Assembly: GCA_027625915.1 (NCBI GenBank)
Contig: JANTQA010000015.1
Location: 10,817,001-10,881,000 of the forward strand
Reading direction: 5' to 3'
Source of the DNA: Anaeramoeba flamelloides
Lineage: Eukaryota; Metamonada; Anaeramoebidae
DNA length: 64,000 nt
A program made the position numbers and the translations under genes. The notes under the pieces were generated by a model that worked only from the letters and a program-made list of their open reading frames with translations, searched no databases and was not told where the DNA came from. Positions 49,983 to 60,913 of this stretch are shown here, in pieces (position 1 is the first letter of the stretch; each line of letters opens with the position of its first letter).

Positions 49983-50567
49983 TAAACTACTTTCGAAAAA
50001 TAAGGGCCCAGTTTTTCAAATGATACTCAGGAAAACTAATTATATGAGGAACCCTGTAAATAATCATCAATAAACTAGAAGTTGATGGATAATCATCAGA
50101 AGATTAAATACTAACAAGGTGTCTTCTTTAAAAATTTTTATACGTTGAACAAAATCTATTTCATTTTTTTGTACAAAAATTTGGTTAAAAAAATCATCCA
50201 AAATTTTACAACATCTGGATATTATCGAATTTTTTTTTCGGTTGTAAGAGTAATTTGATTGAGAATTAAATTGAAATTTTTCATCATGTAAAAATATTAA
50301 ATGTAAATCAGTGAAGAAAAATTGGCATCTGAAACTAATCGATTGAAGAAACTAACAAACAAAAAAAAAATCAAATTGTCATCTGATTGTTTGAAAATTT
50401 TTTTTATTTTCTTCCAATTTTTTAGTCAAAAGTTTGGTTAGTAAATTATGAAGTAGAAAATTTTATTTAAATTACATCATTAATCAACTGCCCAACATCA
50501 TATTGAAATCCAATGATTCTAGAACGAGATCTCGAAATTTGGGCCCCTATTTTTGGAATTTAGTTTA
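49983..50567. repeat. P2-related element with GGGCCC termini
   Basis: About 585 bp. The left end TAAACTACTTTCGAAAAATA is followed by AGGGCCCA. The right end reads TTTGGGCCCCTATTTTTGGA then ATTTAGTTTA, inverse. The outermost bases match P2 (TAAACTAAATTCCAAAAAT), but the next bases (GGGGCCC instead of TTGGACAC) and the interior differ. It is probably a sister subfamily. Confidence 0.8.
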
Positions 50568-50576
50568 TATATATAT

Positions 50577-51165
50577 TAAGGTATTTCCAAAAAAGTGGGG
50601 CATTTTTTTTTTACATTTCATAAAAAATAATCTTTTTTAGTGATGGTAATCATTAATCGAGTATACCAAATTATGTTTAATAATAATACCGATTGAACCA
50701 ACCACTTATGTATTTAATTCAAAACATGCAAGTTGAAATATTCCCAAAAAATGGAAAAAAAAAATAGCACTTTTTTTGGTTAAAACAATGTGCGACCAAT
50801 TTCAATAAAAAACCGGAAATGTGGAAATAGAACAAATGATTTTTTAAACAGACAATAACAGTTATATGTTTTTAATTATATTGTAAATTTTGTGAGATTA
50901 TACAAGTTATGATAATATTTTTTTTCGATCAAAAAGAAAATAATAACCACCAATTTACTCCGTAAAAAAATATCAGAAAAAATCAAGATCATAAATTTTA
51001 ATAAATTTTATTTCTGCAATACAATACTAAGAAACAAATTGAATTATAACCAAGAATATATAAATGGCGGTTAATGGTTTTATATATTAAAATCCTTTTT
51101 TGAAGAATTTTTTACATAAATATATTTCAAAATAAATTTACCCCACTTTCTTGGAAATAGCTTAT
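50577..51165. repeat. Element family P3, copy 2
   Basis: About 589 bp, reverse of 35765-36358. Left end TAAGGTATTTCCAAAAAAGT; right end CTTTCTTGGAAATAGCTTA. It inserted next to the P2-like element inside P11 copy 2. Confidence 0.85.
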
Positions 51166-51904
51166 ATATTTCAAATTCCCAAATATTTTAATAATTATTA
51201 GTTTAAAAAATCACAAAGATCTTTACCAAACCAATTAAAAATGAAAATTTCATCTAATATCGGTTTTCCTTTTTGAAATTGGCCAAATTTTCAACCCTTT
51301 TTTAAGAATTTGTTATTATTGTAATTATTATTACTACTGTTTTTAAAAAGGTTATTACTCAAAGTTTTTAAAAGTGTTGTTCAAACTGCTTTACTCACGT
51401 TTTTAAGCAGTTTTCACTCTTTTATGAAGTCCTAATTTACACTTTTAAAAACTTAAAGCCATCGCTTTTCAAAACAGATATATTCGCAACTTGTAAAAAA
51501 AAAATAATTAAACTAAAAGTTAGATAAAGAAGCCCTAAATTTATCTAAATATTTTGTTTTTTTTTTAAAAATCAATTAGCCAGATCTTGTATTTTTTTTT
51601 GGCTAATCATGATAAAATATATTAGGGAAAAAAAGATGAGAATTCAATAATGATTTTTTTTTGGAAATGTTTTTAACTTAATATAGATTATTTTTCTAAA
51701 AACTTTATTGTTTGAACTTTGTTTCAAAAATTTTACAGTTTCACCTCAAAAATTTTTGGTTTTTTGTGTTTCATTCCTTCAATTTTGAGAACTTGAAAAA
51801 ATTTTTAATTATAACTCAAAAAAAAAGAAAATCCTCAAAAAAATAAAAGCATATCGTGCGGCGCTAACGTTTTTGCTCTAGGATCTAATTTTAATTTAAG
51901 GGAA

Positions 51905-53121
51905 TAAGTACATTTTTCAAATTTTGAGTGTCACCATTTATGTGAAAACGAATCCTTCAAATCATTTCTTTAACCAAATACATTAATATTTTAATAAATA
52001 TGAGAGTTGGAAATTATCCCAGTTTAATATATTTTCAGACCAACTGAAAAATGGAATTCAAAAAAATGAAAAAGATTGAGCTTGAAAAAATAAATAAAAA
52101 TCATTTATTTCTTGATCTTATCTGTAACATTTTACACAATTACTTATTCTTTATTTGGTTTTATTTTAAATTATTCATTGGAGAATACTTTTATTTGTAA
52201 AATTATTGAGAAATAAATTACTTTTTATTTCTAAAGAATTTTCCAAAATGAATTTAAAAATCCTTTAATTCATTTAATTCATCTAATTCTAGTTTTATTT
52301 CAGAAAATAGGATGCTTTTTAAATTCCTCTTCAGAAATAAAGATTTATTGGTTTGATTTTATGATTATTTATTTTCCCTTAAAATGAGAACTAAAAATAA
52401 TTCTGAATCTAATTAAAATTTATTGACAAATTTTTCAATTACTTTGGGTTGAATTTTTTGTAACTGTTTTTTTATTACGAGAATTCAACACTTTTATTTT
52501 AATTTTTTAAACAATATTCTTTATTTTGGTTTTGTTTGATTATAATATTTGAAAAAAGAATTATTGAAAACAAATTTGTAAAAAAATGTTGTGTAAAATA
52601 ATAATAAATAGTAATGGGGGCGAGAAATTCAAGGTTATAAATTGTTTGGGTTTATTCGCACAAATTAAGAAGATAAAGGAAAACAATCTTCAAAAATAAC
52701 TTTTTTGGTCGAATTTTTTTTTTTTTTCTGAATTTTTGATTTCAACAAATTTATCTGGAAAGATTATCTTTTGTGTTTGGTATTCAAAAAGAAAATATTT
52801 TTTTCAAACACACACCTTTTCTGATCTATTTTTTGGGTTTACTTTTTGATTAATTTAACTCATTTGCAATAAACATAATTTCTAGAACCAAAACCAAATT
52901 TAATAAAACCAAAAATTTAATCAAAAAAAAATGTATAAAAAATCAGTCGAAAAATGAAAGATTCAACTCTGAATTACTTGGGGTTCGCTTCTCTTTTCAC
53001 AAATAGAACAGTGAATGATGTTTTAGTTTCAAAGTTTCAATATCTGGTGGCACTCAAAAAATATTTATCAGTAATCTTTACACAATTAAAATTTTTCAAG
53101 ATGGTAAAATGTATGTACTTA
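51905..53121. repeat. Element family P4, copy 2 (~1.2 kb)
   Basis: Reverse copy of 42434-43631, bounded by TAAGTACATTTT and its inverse (ATGTACTTA). It lies in the BIG intron while copy 1 lies in the PDI-like intron; relative to transcription of the host genes, both have the same orientation. Confidence 0.85.
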
Positions 53122-53848
53122 TTTTAAAAAAAAAAATTAGTCAAATAAGTACTGAAGAAAAAAGTAAATTTAGCTGAAAATATTTTTATTCGATCATCAA
53201 AATTTGGTTAAAAATTAAACTTTTTTATCACAAAAAATTATATCAAATTTATTTTTTTTAAAATAAAGTCTTTATTATATTTCCATCTTTTCACCCCCCA
53301 TCTGTCCTTTTATTATGTGTCTACATATTCATTAACTGAAATTTTTTATTAAATGTCTAATGAACTTAATTCTATCTTGAAAGGTCGGTGGTTAAAATCA
53401 CTTCTTCATCATTTTTTTTTTTTTTTTAATTGATTACCTATTTTGTCACATTTGTTACAAAAACCAACCAAGTGTGATTTTAATAGGAACTTAGAAGTTG
53501 GGGTTTATAATTCTAAAAACTACCAATTTTATCAGATATGTACTGTTTCCATTATTGTATTTTTTTTTTTTTTTTTGACTTTTTTAAAAAGAGAATAAGG
53601 TTTGAAACAAAATTTCACTTATTGTACAAAATTAAACGAATATTGTAGAGAATTTTATATGTTCACCTTACCCAACCCATGTTCAACAATAGTTCTAATT
53701 TCCAGAAGGCGGTTGTGAAAAAACAGCAACAAATAAAATATTTAAAAAAAGATTAAATATAATTTTTTTTTTTTTTAAATTTACTCACTTTATTCTTCAA
53801 ATTAAATGATTATCGTTAATTTCCTTCTTTTATTTAAATTACCCCACC

Positions 53849-53879
<31 letters not shown>

Positions 53880-53880
53880 G

Positions 53881-56800
53881 TCTTTAATTGAATTAAATTA
53901 TTTTCCAAATAATATACGATCACCAAGTAATAATGAGGAAAGATATATTGAATGTATAATTTCAATATTAATAACGCCAATAAAAAGAGAAACAGATAAA
54001 ATTAAAGAGTTGAATACACATATAATTTATTTAATATTAATTTCAACAAATTTAGAAATCCATTCAAAATTATTAATTAAATCAATAGAATATTTATTTA
54101 AAATGGCCATTATCACACGAAAAGAAAATTATAAAAAAGAATTGATCTCACAATTAGATCATATTGTTGTAAATTATACTAAAAGGATTGATTTAAACCC
54201 CTACATTACTATAACCAAAATATTTTCAAAGCAAATTATTAATAAAATAATGAACAAGATTTATTTAAAAATTAATATAAAAAACAAAAATAAAAAAAAG
54301 AATATCAGATACAATGATAGTATCAATAGTAATAACAGCGATTATTACATTAGCAATGATAACTACGACGATGACAATGATAATTCACAAATAAATGATA
54401 ATGAGACAAAGGCAAAAAGTTCTTCAATTATGGAAAAGGTTTTTTGTAGAATATTCAGTTATTTTTGTAAACAATCATTAGAACCTCTATCATTAAAAAA
54501 AAGGAACCCTGAACAAACACCAATTGAAAATGAAATGGGAAGAAAAAAAAGTATAAGTTTATTTTTAATCAAAAATATGTTAAATAAATGCGGCCCGATA
54601 TTACAAATCTCGGAATTATTATTATCAAAATTAAAAAAAACACTTTGCTTATCTTTACTTGAAAATACGATTTTACCAATTCCTCAAATAATGAATACTT
54701 GTCATGAAATTTTCGGAACAATATTCAATTTTTTTCGAAATGAATTAAAAGACGAAATAGCAGTAATGTTCAATAGGATTTATTTGAATCTATTGAATGG
54801 TACAAAAGAGACATACAAGCAAAAGGTGGCGGCTTTAAATGTTGTTAAAGAAATTATTAAAGACCCCATCACTGTGATGCAAATTTGGATGGATTATGAT
54901 TGTGTTAAATCATCGCAAATAAAGCAAATTAATATTTTGGAAAACTTGGTTTTAAGTTTATCGCATCTGTCCCAATTACAATTAACTAAAGAATTAAATC
55001 ATTTAATAGATTCTAATGAATTGATACAGATTAAAAAATCCTCATTGGAAAATTTATTTACTTTGTTATATTCTTTATCAAAATTTTGTTCACCAAAATA
55101 TGTTTCAATTAGTGGGAATAATTCACTTCACAATTTTATGAATTATTGTTCCAGTAAAAATTATGATACATTACAAATAAAAACATTTTTTTCCCAATTA
55201 GATTTATTAAATAACGATAAAACTAAATTATTGAAATTTATAAATAATAATAATTTATTAACAAATTTACCAAAAAATAATTTTTTAAAAAGTTCCATTT
55301 CAAATATTTATTTAGAGAAGGAAATATTAAATTCCAAAGAATTAAATAAAAATGATAATGTTAAAGAAGTTAATTATAATAAAAATGAAAAAAATGCTTT
55401 ATACAAAAGTTCTGAAATAACTGAAAATAAATTAAAAAATATAATAAAAATTTTTAATAAGCATCAGAAAAAGGGTATAAAATTATTATTAAAAACTTTC
55501 AAAAATCAAGATCCAATTCAAAATATTTCAAATTTTCTTTGGGGAAATAAGGATATTTTACCCAAAGCACGAGCACATTTTTTAGGTCTGAATAATTATT
55601 ATAGTAAAATTGCACTCCAGAAATGGTTTGAGAATAATACTTTTAAAAACTTATCTTTTATTAATTCTTTTCAAATCTTGATTTCAAAATTTATTTTTAC
55701 TGAAGAATTTTTAGTAATTGACAATATATTGAAAAAATTCTCAGAAACGTATTTTATTAATAATGTGGATTCGATTTTTAAAAAAGATTTTTATATATAT
55801 GAACTCTGTTATATTATTTTATTATTGAACAAAAATTATTTTACACAAATTAAGATTTCTGAAGTGGACTTTTTATTGTTTTGTAAGAATATCAAATTTA
55901 AAAACACCAATCACATAAAAATTAAACCGAACCCTCAAAATAAAGGAGAAAAAATAGAGGAAGGAAAGGGGAAAATAAAAAAAAATGGAAATGATAATAA
56001 AAAAGAAATTGGTCTTGAAAAAAAAAAAGAAAACGTAAATATTAAAACTAACAAACATTACAACAATGACGATAAAGATGATGATCATAATAACAATACA
56101 GATTCCAAAGAATTTTTAAGAAATATTTATAATTATTTTATTAAAAACCCAATTTATTTGACAGGACCAGATTTAGGAGAACAATTTATTATCAATAAAA
56201 ATAAATATATTCAGGTTTCAGGTTATATATTATTTAAGCAAATCAATAATTTTGATAATAATCATAAGCCAATATTTAATTATATTGTATCAAATACATT
56301 TTCTAAAATTTGGAATTCTGTTTTAGCTTGTTCTGCTTCTATATTAAGACAAACCCAAGATATTGCTATTATTAAATATTGTTTGAATATTTTTCGTTAT
56401 TCAATAAAAATTTCAAGCATTTCTCATCTTGAATTAGAAAAAGAAACATTTGTCCAGGCATTATGTAATTCCACTTCACTTTTATCTTCTTCAAATAAAA
56501 AATTTTTATCAAAAAATTTATACGCTATCAAAACTTTATTAAGTATTGCTGTGTATGATGGAGAATTTATTGGAAAATCATGGTTCCAAATCTTGAATTG
56601 TATATCAAAATTAGTCAAATTATCTTTTTTTTTAAAAAAAAGGGAAAATAATATTTATACCATTAATCATAAGCATAGCCGTGTCATTGGTAATTATAAA
56701 AATGATAAAAATATTACAATCATCAATGATGGTGACGATGATTATGACCATGTTGGTTTTAAAATTAATGGAATTAAAAAAATAAAACAGGCAATGCACT

Positions 56801-58298
56801 ATTGTGATGTTTATGTTTTAAATGATAAGGAAATTAAAAAGATTAATCAAGGTGTGATCAACCAAATTTTTTTAAATTCTGTTTATTTGTCAGATTTATC
56901 TTTATTAACATTTTTACAACAATTATCTTCCATGAGTCTAATTGAATTAAATAGCCCAACAAAGCCAAACTTTTTTTGTTTTACTTCCATTGTTCGAGTA
57001 ATTATATATAATTTGGATAGAATAAATTTAATTTGGATCAAAATTTGGAAATACTTTTCAAATTATTTTTCTTATATTTGTTGCAATAATAATCTTACAA
57101 TAGCAACAGAGGGTATTAATGCAATAAAAGAAATAAGTTTAATTATTTATGAAAATAAAGAATATCAATATTATTATTTGAAAAAAAAAATATTGTCTTC
57201 ATTTGTTAGCATAATTTTAGAACAACGGAACCCAGTAATTAGAATCTGTGTTGTCCAAAGTATCAATTTCTTAATAAATACTTGTGGTGATAATTTGCAG
57301 TTGGGTTGGAAATCTATTTTTAAAATTTTAACTTTAGCTTCGCAAGATCCCGATTCCTTAGTAATAAAAAATTCCTTTAAATGCTTAAGTACAATATTAA
57401 TCGAATATAAAAGTGCGATCCATTTATATTATTCAAATTGTTTTTTGGCATTAGGATCCTTTGCTAAAAATCGCTTGAATGAAGAAATAGTTATAAAATC
57501 AATAAAATATATCCAAATAATTTGTAAAGAATTAATAAACGATGGACTGTCACACACAAATATTATCACTGATCACGATGGTGGAAGAGATTTACAGAAA
57601 AAAGAAAATATCAACCATATTCAAAAAGAAAATGAAAAAAAAATAATCAATAAAGAATTTTTAGAAAAAAATATCAAACATGGCTTAATTGCACTTTCAG
57701 GTACCATTTCTCATAAATTTGAAAAGGCAAGAAATTTTGGTCAAAATGTTTTATTTAATCTGCTAAATAAAAATATTTTAAATTTTGATGTTGATTCTTG
57801 GATTGTAATTTTCAATCAAATTTTATTCCCAATATTTGATTTTATCGTAAAAGAAAACCGAGATAAAACCCAAATTAAATTAACTCAAATCCAAATTGAC
57901 TGGATAAATTCAAATTGTGTCACTTGCTTAAATAATATATTATCATTATATTTATCATTATTTGATAAAGTTAGATTGATATTTTCAGATTTTTTAAATT
58001 TATTTTCCAAATTATTCTTAACTCATAATCCAAAGGTAATTGAAAATTCTTCAAAAATATTAGTCCAGTTAATTAAGAAAAAAATTGATGATTTCCCTAA
58101 AAAAATTGTGGAAGAATTGTTTTTATTTTTATTGAATAACCTTGAAAAAACCTTTCACAATTTTTTATTTTATAAAAAAAAAGGTAATTATTTTTTTTCC
58201 GATCATTTATTTTTTTTTGATAAGATATTTAAATTGGATGTCAATAATAAAAATATAAAAAATGATGAGGATGATGATGGTAATAATAAAAATAAGGA

Positions 58299-58375
<77 letters not shown>

Positions 58376-58376
58376 T

Positions 58377-58380
<4 letters not shown>
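53881..58380 (+). CDS. BIG: BIG/Sec7 Arf-GEF, exon 2 (first reading frame)
   Basis: Large guanine-nucleotide exchange factor that activates Arf GTPases at the trans-Golgi and endosomes. The exon starts at 53881, upstream of the TTG at 54010, and adds about 1499 codons. Order: rest of DCB domain; HUS domain ending in QIWMDYDC (HUS box); Sec7 domain at about 55430-55890 (FNKHQKKGIKLLLKTF, ILISKFIFTEEFLVIDNILK); HDS1 at about 56430-56620 (KETFVQALCNST, IKTLLSIAVYDGEFIGKSWF); HDS2-HDS3 with LDRINLIWIKIWKYF and LQLGWKSIFKILTLASQDPD. The Sec7 glutamic finger aligns with Glu of FTEEF. The second Sec7 motif, normally MLNTDLHN, reads LLNKNYFTQ, so exchange activity may be altered. Asn-rich and charged inserts separate domains. 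The frame ends in a polyasparagine (AAT) tract followed by Ile-stop. The C-terminus continues in the next frame. Confidence 0.9.
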
Positions 58381-58417
<37 letters not shown>

Positions 58418-58520
58418 AATGATAATAATAATAATGATGATGATGATAATGATAATAATAATAATAATAATCATAATCATAATCATAATAATAATCATAA
58501 TAATCATAATAATAATGGCA
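58262..58520. repeat. AAT/GAT/CAT trinucleotide tract across frame break
   Basis: About 25 AAT units (58300-58376), ATATGA, then about a dozen GAT units and a mixed AAT/GAT/CAT run. In the plus frames it reads poly-Asn before the break and Asp/Asn/His after it. Strand slippage in such tracts is common. Long minus-strand frames here (poly-Ile, Tyr, His, Leu) are artefacts of the repeat. Confidence 0.95.
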
Positions 58521-59845
58521 AACTATTAGATAAAAATAACAAAAAGGAAGAAAAATTATTAGCAAAAAAAATTATTAATAATATTTTAAATAAGACTATT
58601 CAAAAAATAAATCAAAAAAAAGAAGAAAATAATTATATTGATTTAATAAATAAAATTTTAATTCCAAATTTTCAAATAATTAAACAAAAACAAGTTTTAC
58701 AATTAAATTTATTCCATATACTTCAAATTTTATTTGCTAAAGGTAGATTGGAACATATAAATGCAAATAGATTATTAATGCTAACAGAAAATTTTGGTTT
58801 AATTGCAAAAAAATTTAATCATTTTAACAGAAATATTCATTTTAGAATATTAATGTATGAAAATAATTATAATGGAAAAAAACAAATTCCAAATTTGTTT
58901 TCCCAAGAATGTGCTGCTTTAAAGTGTATGTTCCAAACGTTGTTTAATTATTTTTTCTCTCAAAAAAATACCAAATTTGAAATCCAAGCAAAAGATGCCC
59001 TTATTAATCAATGCTTTCAATTATTTAAATCTCATCATAGGAAAGTAAATTGGTTCCGAAAAAAAACTAATTTGATCAATATTCAAAAGAATAAGTATAT
59101 ATTTGTGGTCACAGACAAATTTTTAAAATATCACTTACAATCTATCAAAAAGGAATTGAAAGAATTTGAATCCGTTTTAACATTTGTTCTAAAAAAGTTA
59201 CTTTTATTGGATGATGAAGATTTAAAACTATGTTTAAATAGCTTTTTTGAAAGTATTATCAGGATATCCATTTCAACTAATATCCATTTAAGAGAAAACA
59301 TTGTTAAACTGTTGATTAGAGTAGGTCAATTTTATGATTTTACTTTATTTAATCGCAAAAAGACAAATAAATTACAATTAGATTTAAAGTCTATTGAAAG
59401 GGGAGACGAAAATATTGTGATAGAAAATAACAAAGAAATTGGAATCAAAAAAAAGAAATCAATTCAAAATGAAATTGAAAATGAAAAAAAGGAAAAAGAA
59501 AAAGAAAAAGAAAAAGAAAATGAAAATGAAAATGAAAATGGAATGGAAAATAACAAAGAAATTGAAATTGAAATTGAAAATGAAAAAGAAAATGTAAATG
59601 GAATTGAAAATGAAAAAAAAGAAAAAGAAAAAGAAAATGAAATTGGAATTGGAATTGAAAATAACAAAGAAAATGAAATTGAAAATGAAAATGAAAAGGG
59701 AAATGAAATTGAAATTGAAAAAGAAGAAATACCAATAGAAGATGAAATTTCAAATGAAAATGAAAATGAAAATGAAAATGAAAATGAAAATGATAAAGAA
59801 AAATTAAATGAAAATGAAAATCCCAAAATCGGAAATGAAAGATAA
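58381..59845 (+). CDS. BIG: BIG/Sec7 Arf-GEF, C-terminal part (second reading frame)
   Basis: Continuation of the BIG gene, one frame shifted from the preceding part. After Asp/Asn/His repeats it encodes LLAKKIINNILNKTIQKINQ and an alpha-helical region of about 280 residues (LNLFHILQILFAKGRLEHIN, QECAALKCMFQTLFNYFF, LKELKEFESVLTFVLKKLLL). This corresponds to the C-terminal HDS4 region of BIG proteins. The last 130 residues are a Glu/Lys/Asn repeat (units like KEKE and ENEN) ending GNER-TAA. No GT-AG intron can bridge the break, so it is an indel in the AAT tract, a slippage variant or an assembly error. The open frame formally begins at 58262, but its first 40 codons are the out-of-frame reading of the AAT tract. 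The whole protein would be about 2,050 residues. Confidence 0.8.
59440..59800 (+). repeat. GAAAAT/GAAATT hexamer-like coding repeat
   Basis: Irregular tandem GAAAAT, GAAATT and GAAAAA units in the 3' end of BIG, giving the Glu/Asn/Ile/Lys-rich tail. The two overlapping minus frames rich in Phe/Ser/His are shadows of this repeat. Confidence 0.9.
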
Positions 59846-60003
59846 AAACATGGATAATTTATTAATGTGGAAAAAAGAAGAAAGAATTGTAAAATAAAAT
59901 AAGAAATAAGAAATGTATATAAAAAAGTATAGAGGGGGGATATAAGTTGAATAGTAGAAATAATTGTTTATAATTAGAGAAATGGATGATGAAAAAAATG
60001 AAG

Positions 60004-60384
60004 TCAACTTTTATTAAAATATGGGGAAGTGGATAATGGTATTAAATTAATAGAATTATACGTTGAAATATTCTTCTTTGTTAATATTTTATTTTCAATT
60101 TTTATCAATTGCCGTAATGGTTTTTGAACATTTATTGAACTTTCTGAAATATAAATAAAAACTAATTTTATTACTAATGTTGCACTCACATCTTGAAATA
60201 TCTTTGTTCCATGTATTAAAAAAAAATCACATATGTTGAAACTTATTCTCATTCTGGCCTTTTCAATATGTAACTGATATTTAAAGAGCTTCGTGTAAAA
60301 TTTTACCAGTTTACTTTGGATATTTAGAAGGGGTAAAATATTAAAAAAAAATAGAATAAAATTGGACCAAATATGAAATAACAC
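60004..60384 (-). CDS. Unrecognised 126-codon ORF, possible 3' exon
   Basis: Minus-strand open frame convergent with the BIG gene, stopping about 160 bp past its end. The central part reads KARMRISFNICDFFLIHGTK and VIKLVFIYISESSINVQKPL, which has a mixed composition unlike the surrounding poly-Phe/Ile frames. That suggests a real 3' exon. The N-terminal 30 residues (LFHIWSNFILFFFNILPLLN) may be intron or a membrane span. No family is recognised. It could equally be chance in AT-rich DNA. Confidence 0.25.
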   Translation of the reverse strand: MLFHIWSNFILFFFNILPLLNIQSKLVKFYTKLFKYQLHIEKARMRISFNICDFFLIHGTKIFQDVSATLVIKLVFIYISESSINVQKPLRQLIKIENKILTKKNISTYNSINLIPLSTSPYFNKS

Positions 60385-60536
60385 ATTTTGTAGATTTTTT
60401 TTAATTTGGAAAAAAAATATGTTGAGTAGAAAGCTACTCCTTCGAAAAGTATCGTTAATCTTTATCTATTTTGAGAAAGTTTTATATGTATACTTATACT
60501 TATCTTTGTTTTTTTTTTTTTTTTTTCTTTTTTCAA

Positions 60537-60593
60537 ATGACTCCGTTTCGTATCTCATTCGTAACTGAACAATGGGATATCTCAAAAGATCAG
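60537..60593 (+). CDS. Possible short first exon of a gene beyond the window
   Basis: ATG at 60537 after a long T-rich run encodes MTPFRISFVTEQWDISKDQ, with clearly higher GC than the flanks, followed by GTTAGA as a possible donor. Unspliced, the frame ends after 33 codons. The pattern of a short first exon followed by repeat-filled DNA is what the FNT, PDI-like and BIG genes show. No protein family is recognised from 19 residues. Confidence 0.3.
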
Positions 60594-60913
60594 GTTAGAA
60601 AAAAAATACTTTCATCTCTACTGTTGAAGATTAATTAAAAAATTATAATCATTAAAGTGGTAATGATTCTCAGGTGTAATCTTTTCGTTCATATACTTGA
60701 TCAGTTCAACTTGTTCAAAATGGAAAAAACAATAATAATAATAAATTCCTAAAAAACACTAAAATTTTTTTAATTTTTCAAAAGTCCAAATTGTTAAAAT
60801 AAAAATTCTTATAATACTTTGTTTTTTGAGCTTTTGATTATTTTATCTTAGGTGAAGTAAATAAATAAATTAAGGGGACACTATTTTTTTAAAAATAAAA
60901 TGAAAATCTAGTT

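Larger units (their letters stand above)
49443..51240. repeat. Element family P11, copy 2 (interrupted twice)
   Basis: 49443-49982 is collinear with 44800-45345 (shared TTCAGTTATTATTTCATATT and TTGAAAGTCCAAAAAG). After two inserted elements the match resumes at about 51166 with TTTCAAATTCCCAAATATTT, then AAATCACAAAGATCTTTACC, corresponding to 45348-45435. Inverse ends: AAGAATATACAAAAATTGTG and CACAATTTTTGTGCTATTCT. Confidence 0.75.
47925..53880 (+). other. BIG: Giant intron of the BIG gene (5956 bp)
   Basis: Donor GTAATT at 47925; acceptor AAAAATAG ends at 53880 after a 31-base A run. Phase 0 on both sides gives CRLATK followed by SLIELNYF, continuing the DCB alignment. The content is almost entirely repeats: P10 (48712-48934), P12 (49222-49440), P11 (49443-51240) carrying P2-like (49983-50567) and P3 (50577-51165) insertions, and P4 (51905-53121). 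No other gene is seen inside. Confidence 0.7.

Noticed and set aside
58370-58385. Programmed ribosomal frameshift in BIG
   Set aside because: There is no slippery heptamer or structured stimulator typical of known sites. A slippage indel or assembly error in the AAT tract is more likely.
58203-58565. Long minus-strand ORFs of poly-Tyr, poly-Ile, poly-His and poly-Leu
   Set aside because: They are the reverse readings of the AAT/GAT/CAT tract in the BIG coding sequence.
59445-59826. Two overlapping minus ORFs rich in Phe, Ser and His
   Set aside because: Shadow frames of the GAAAAT-type coding repeat at the 3' end of BIG.
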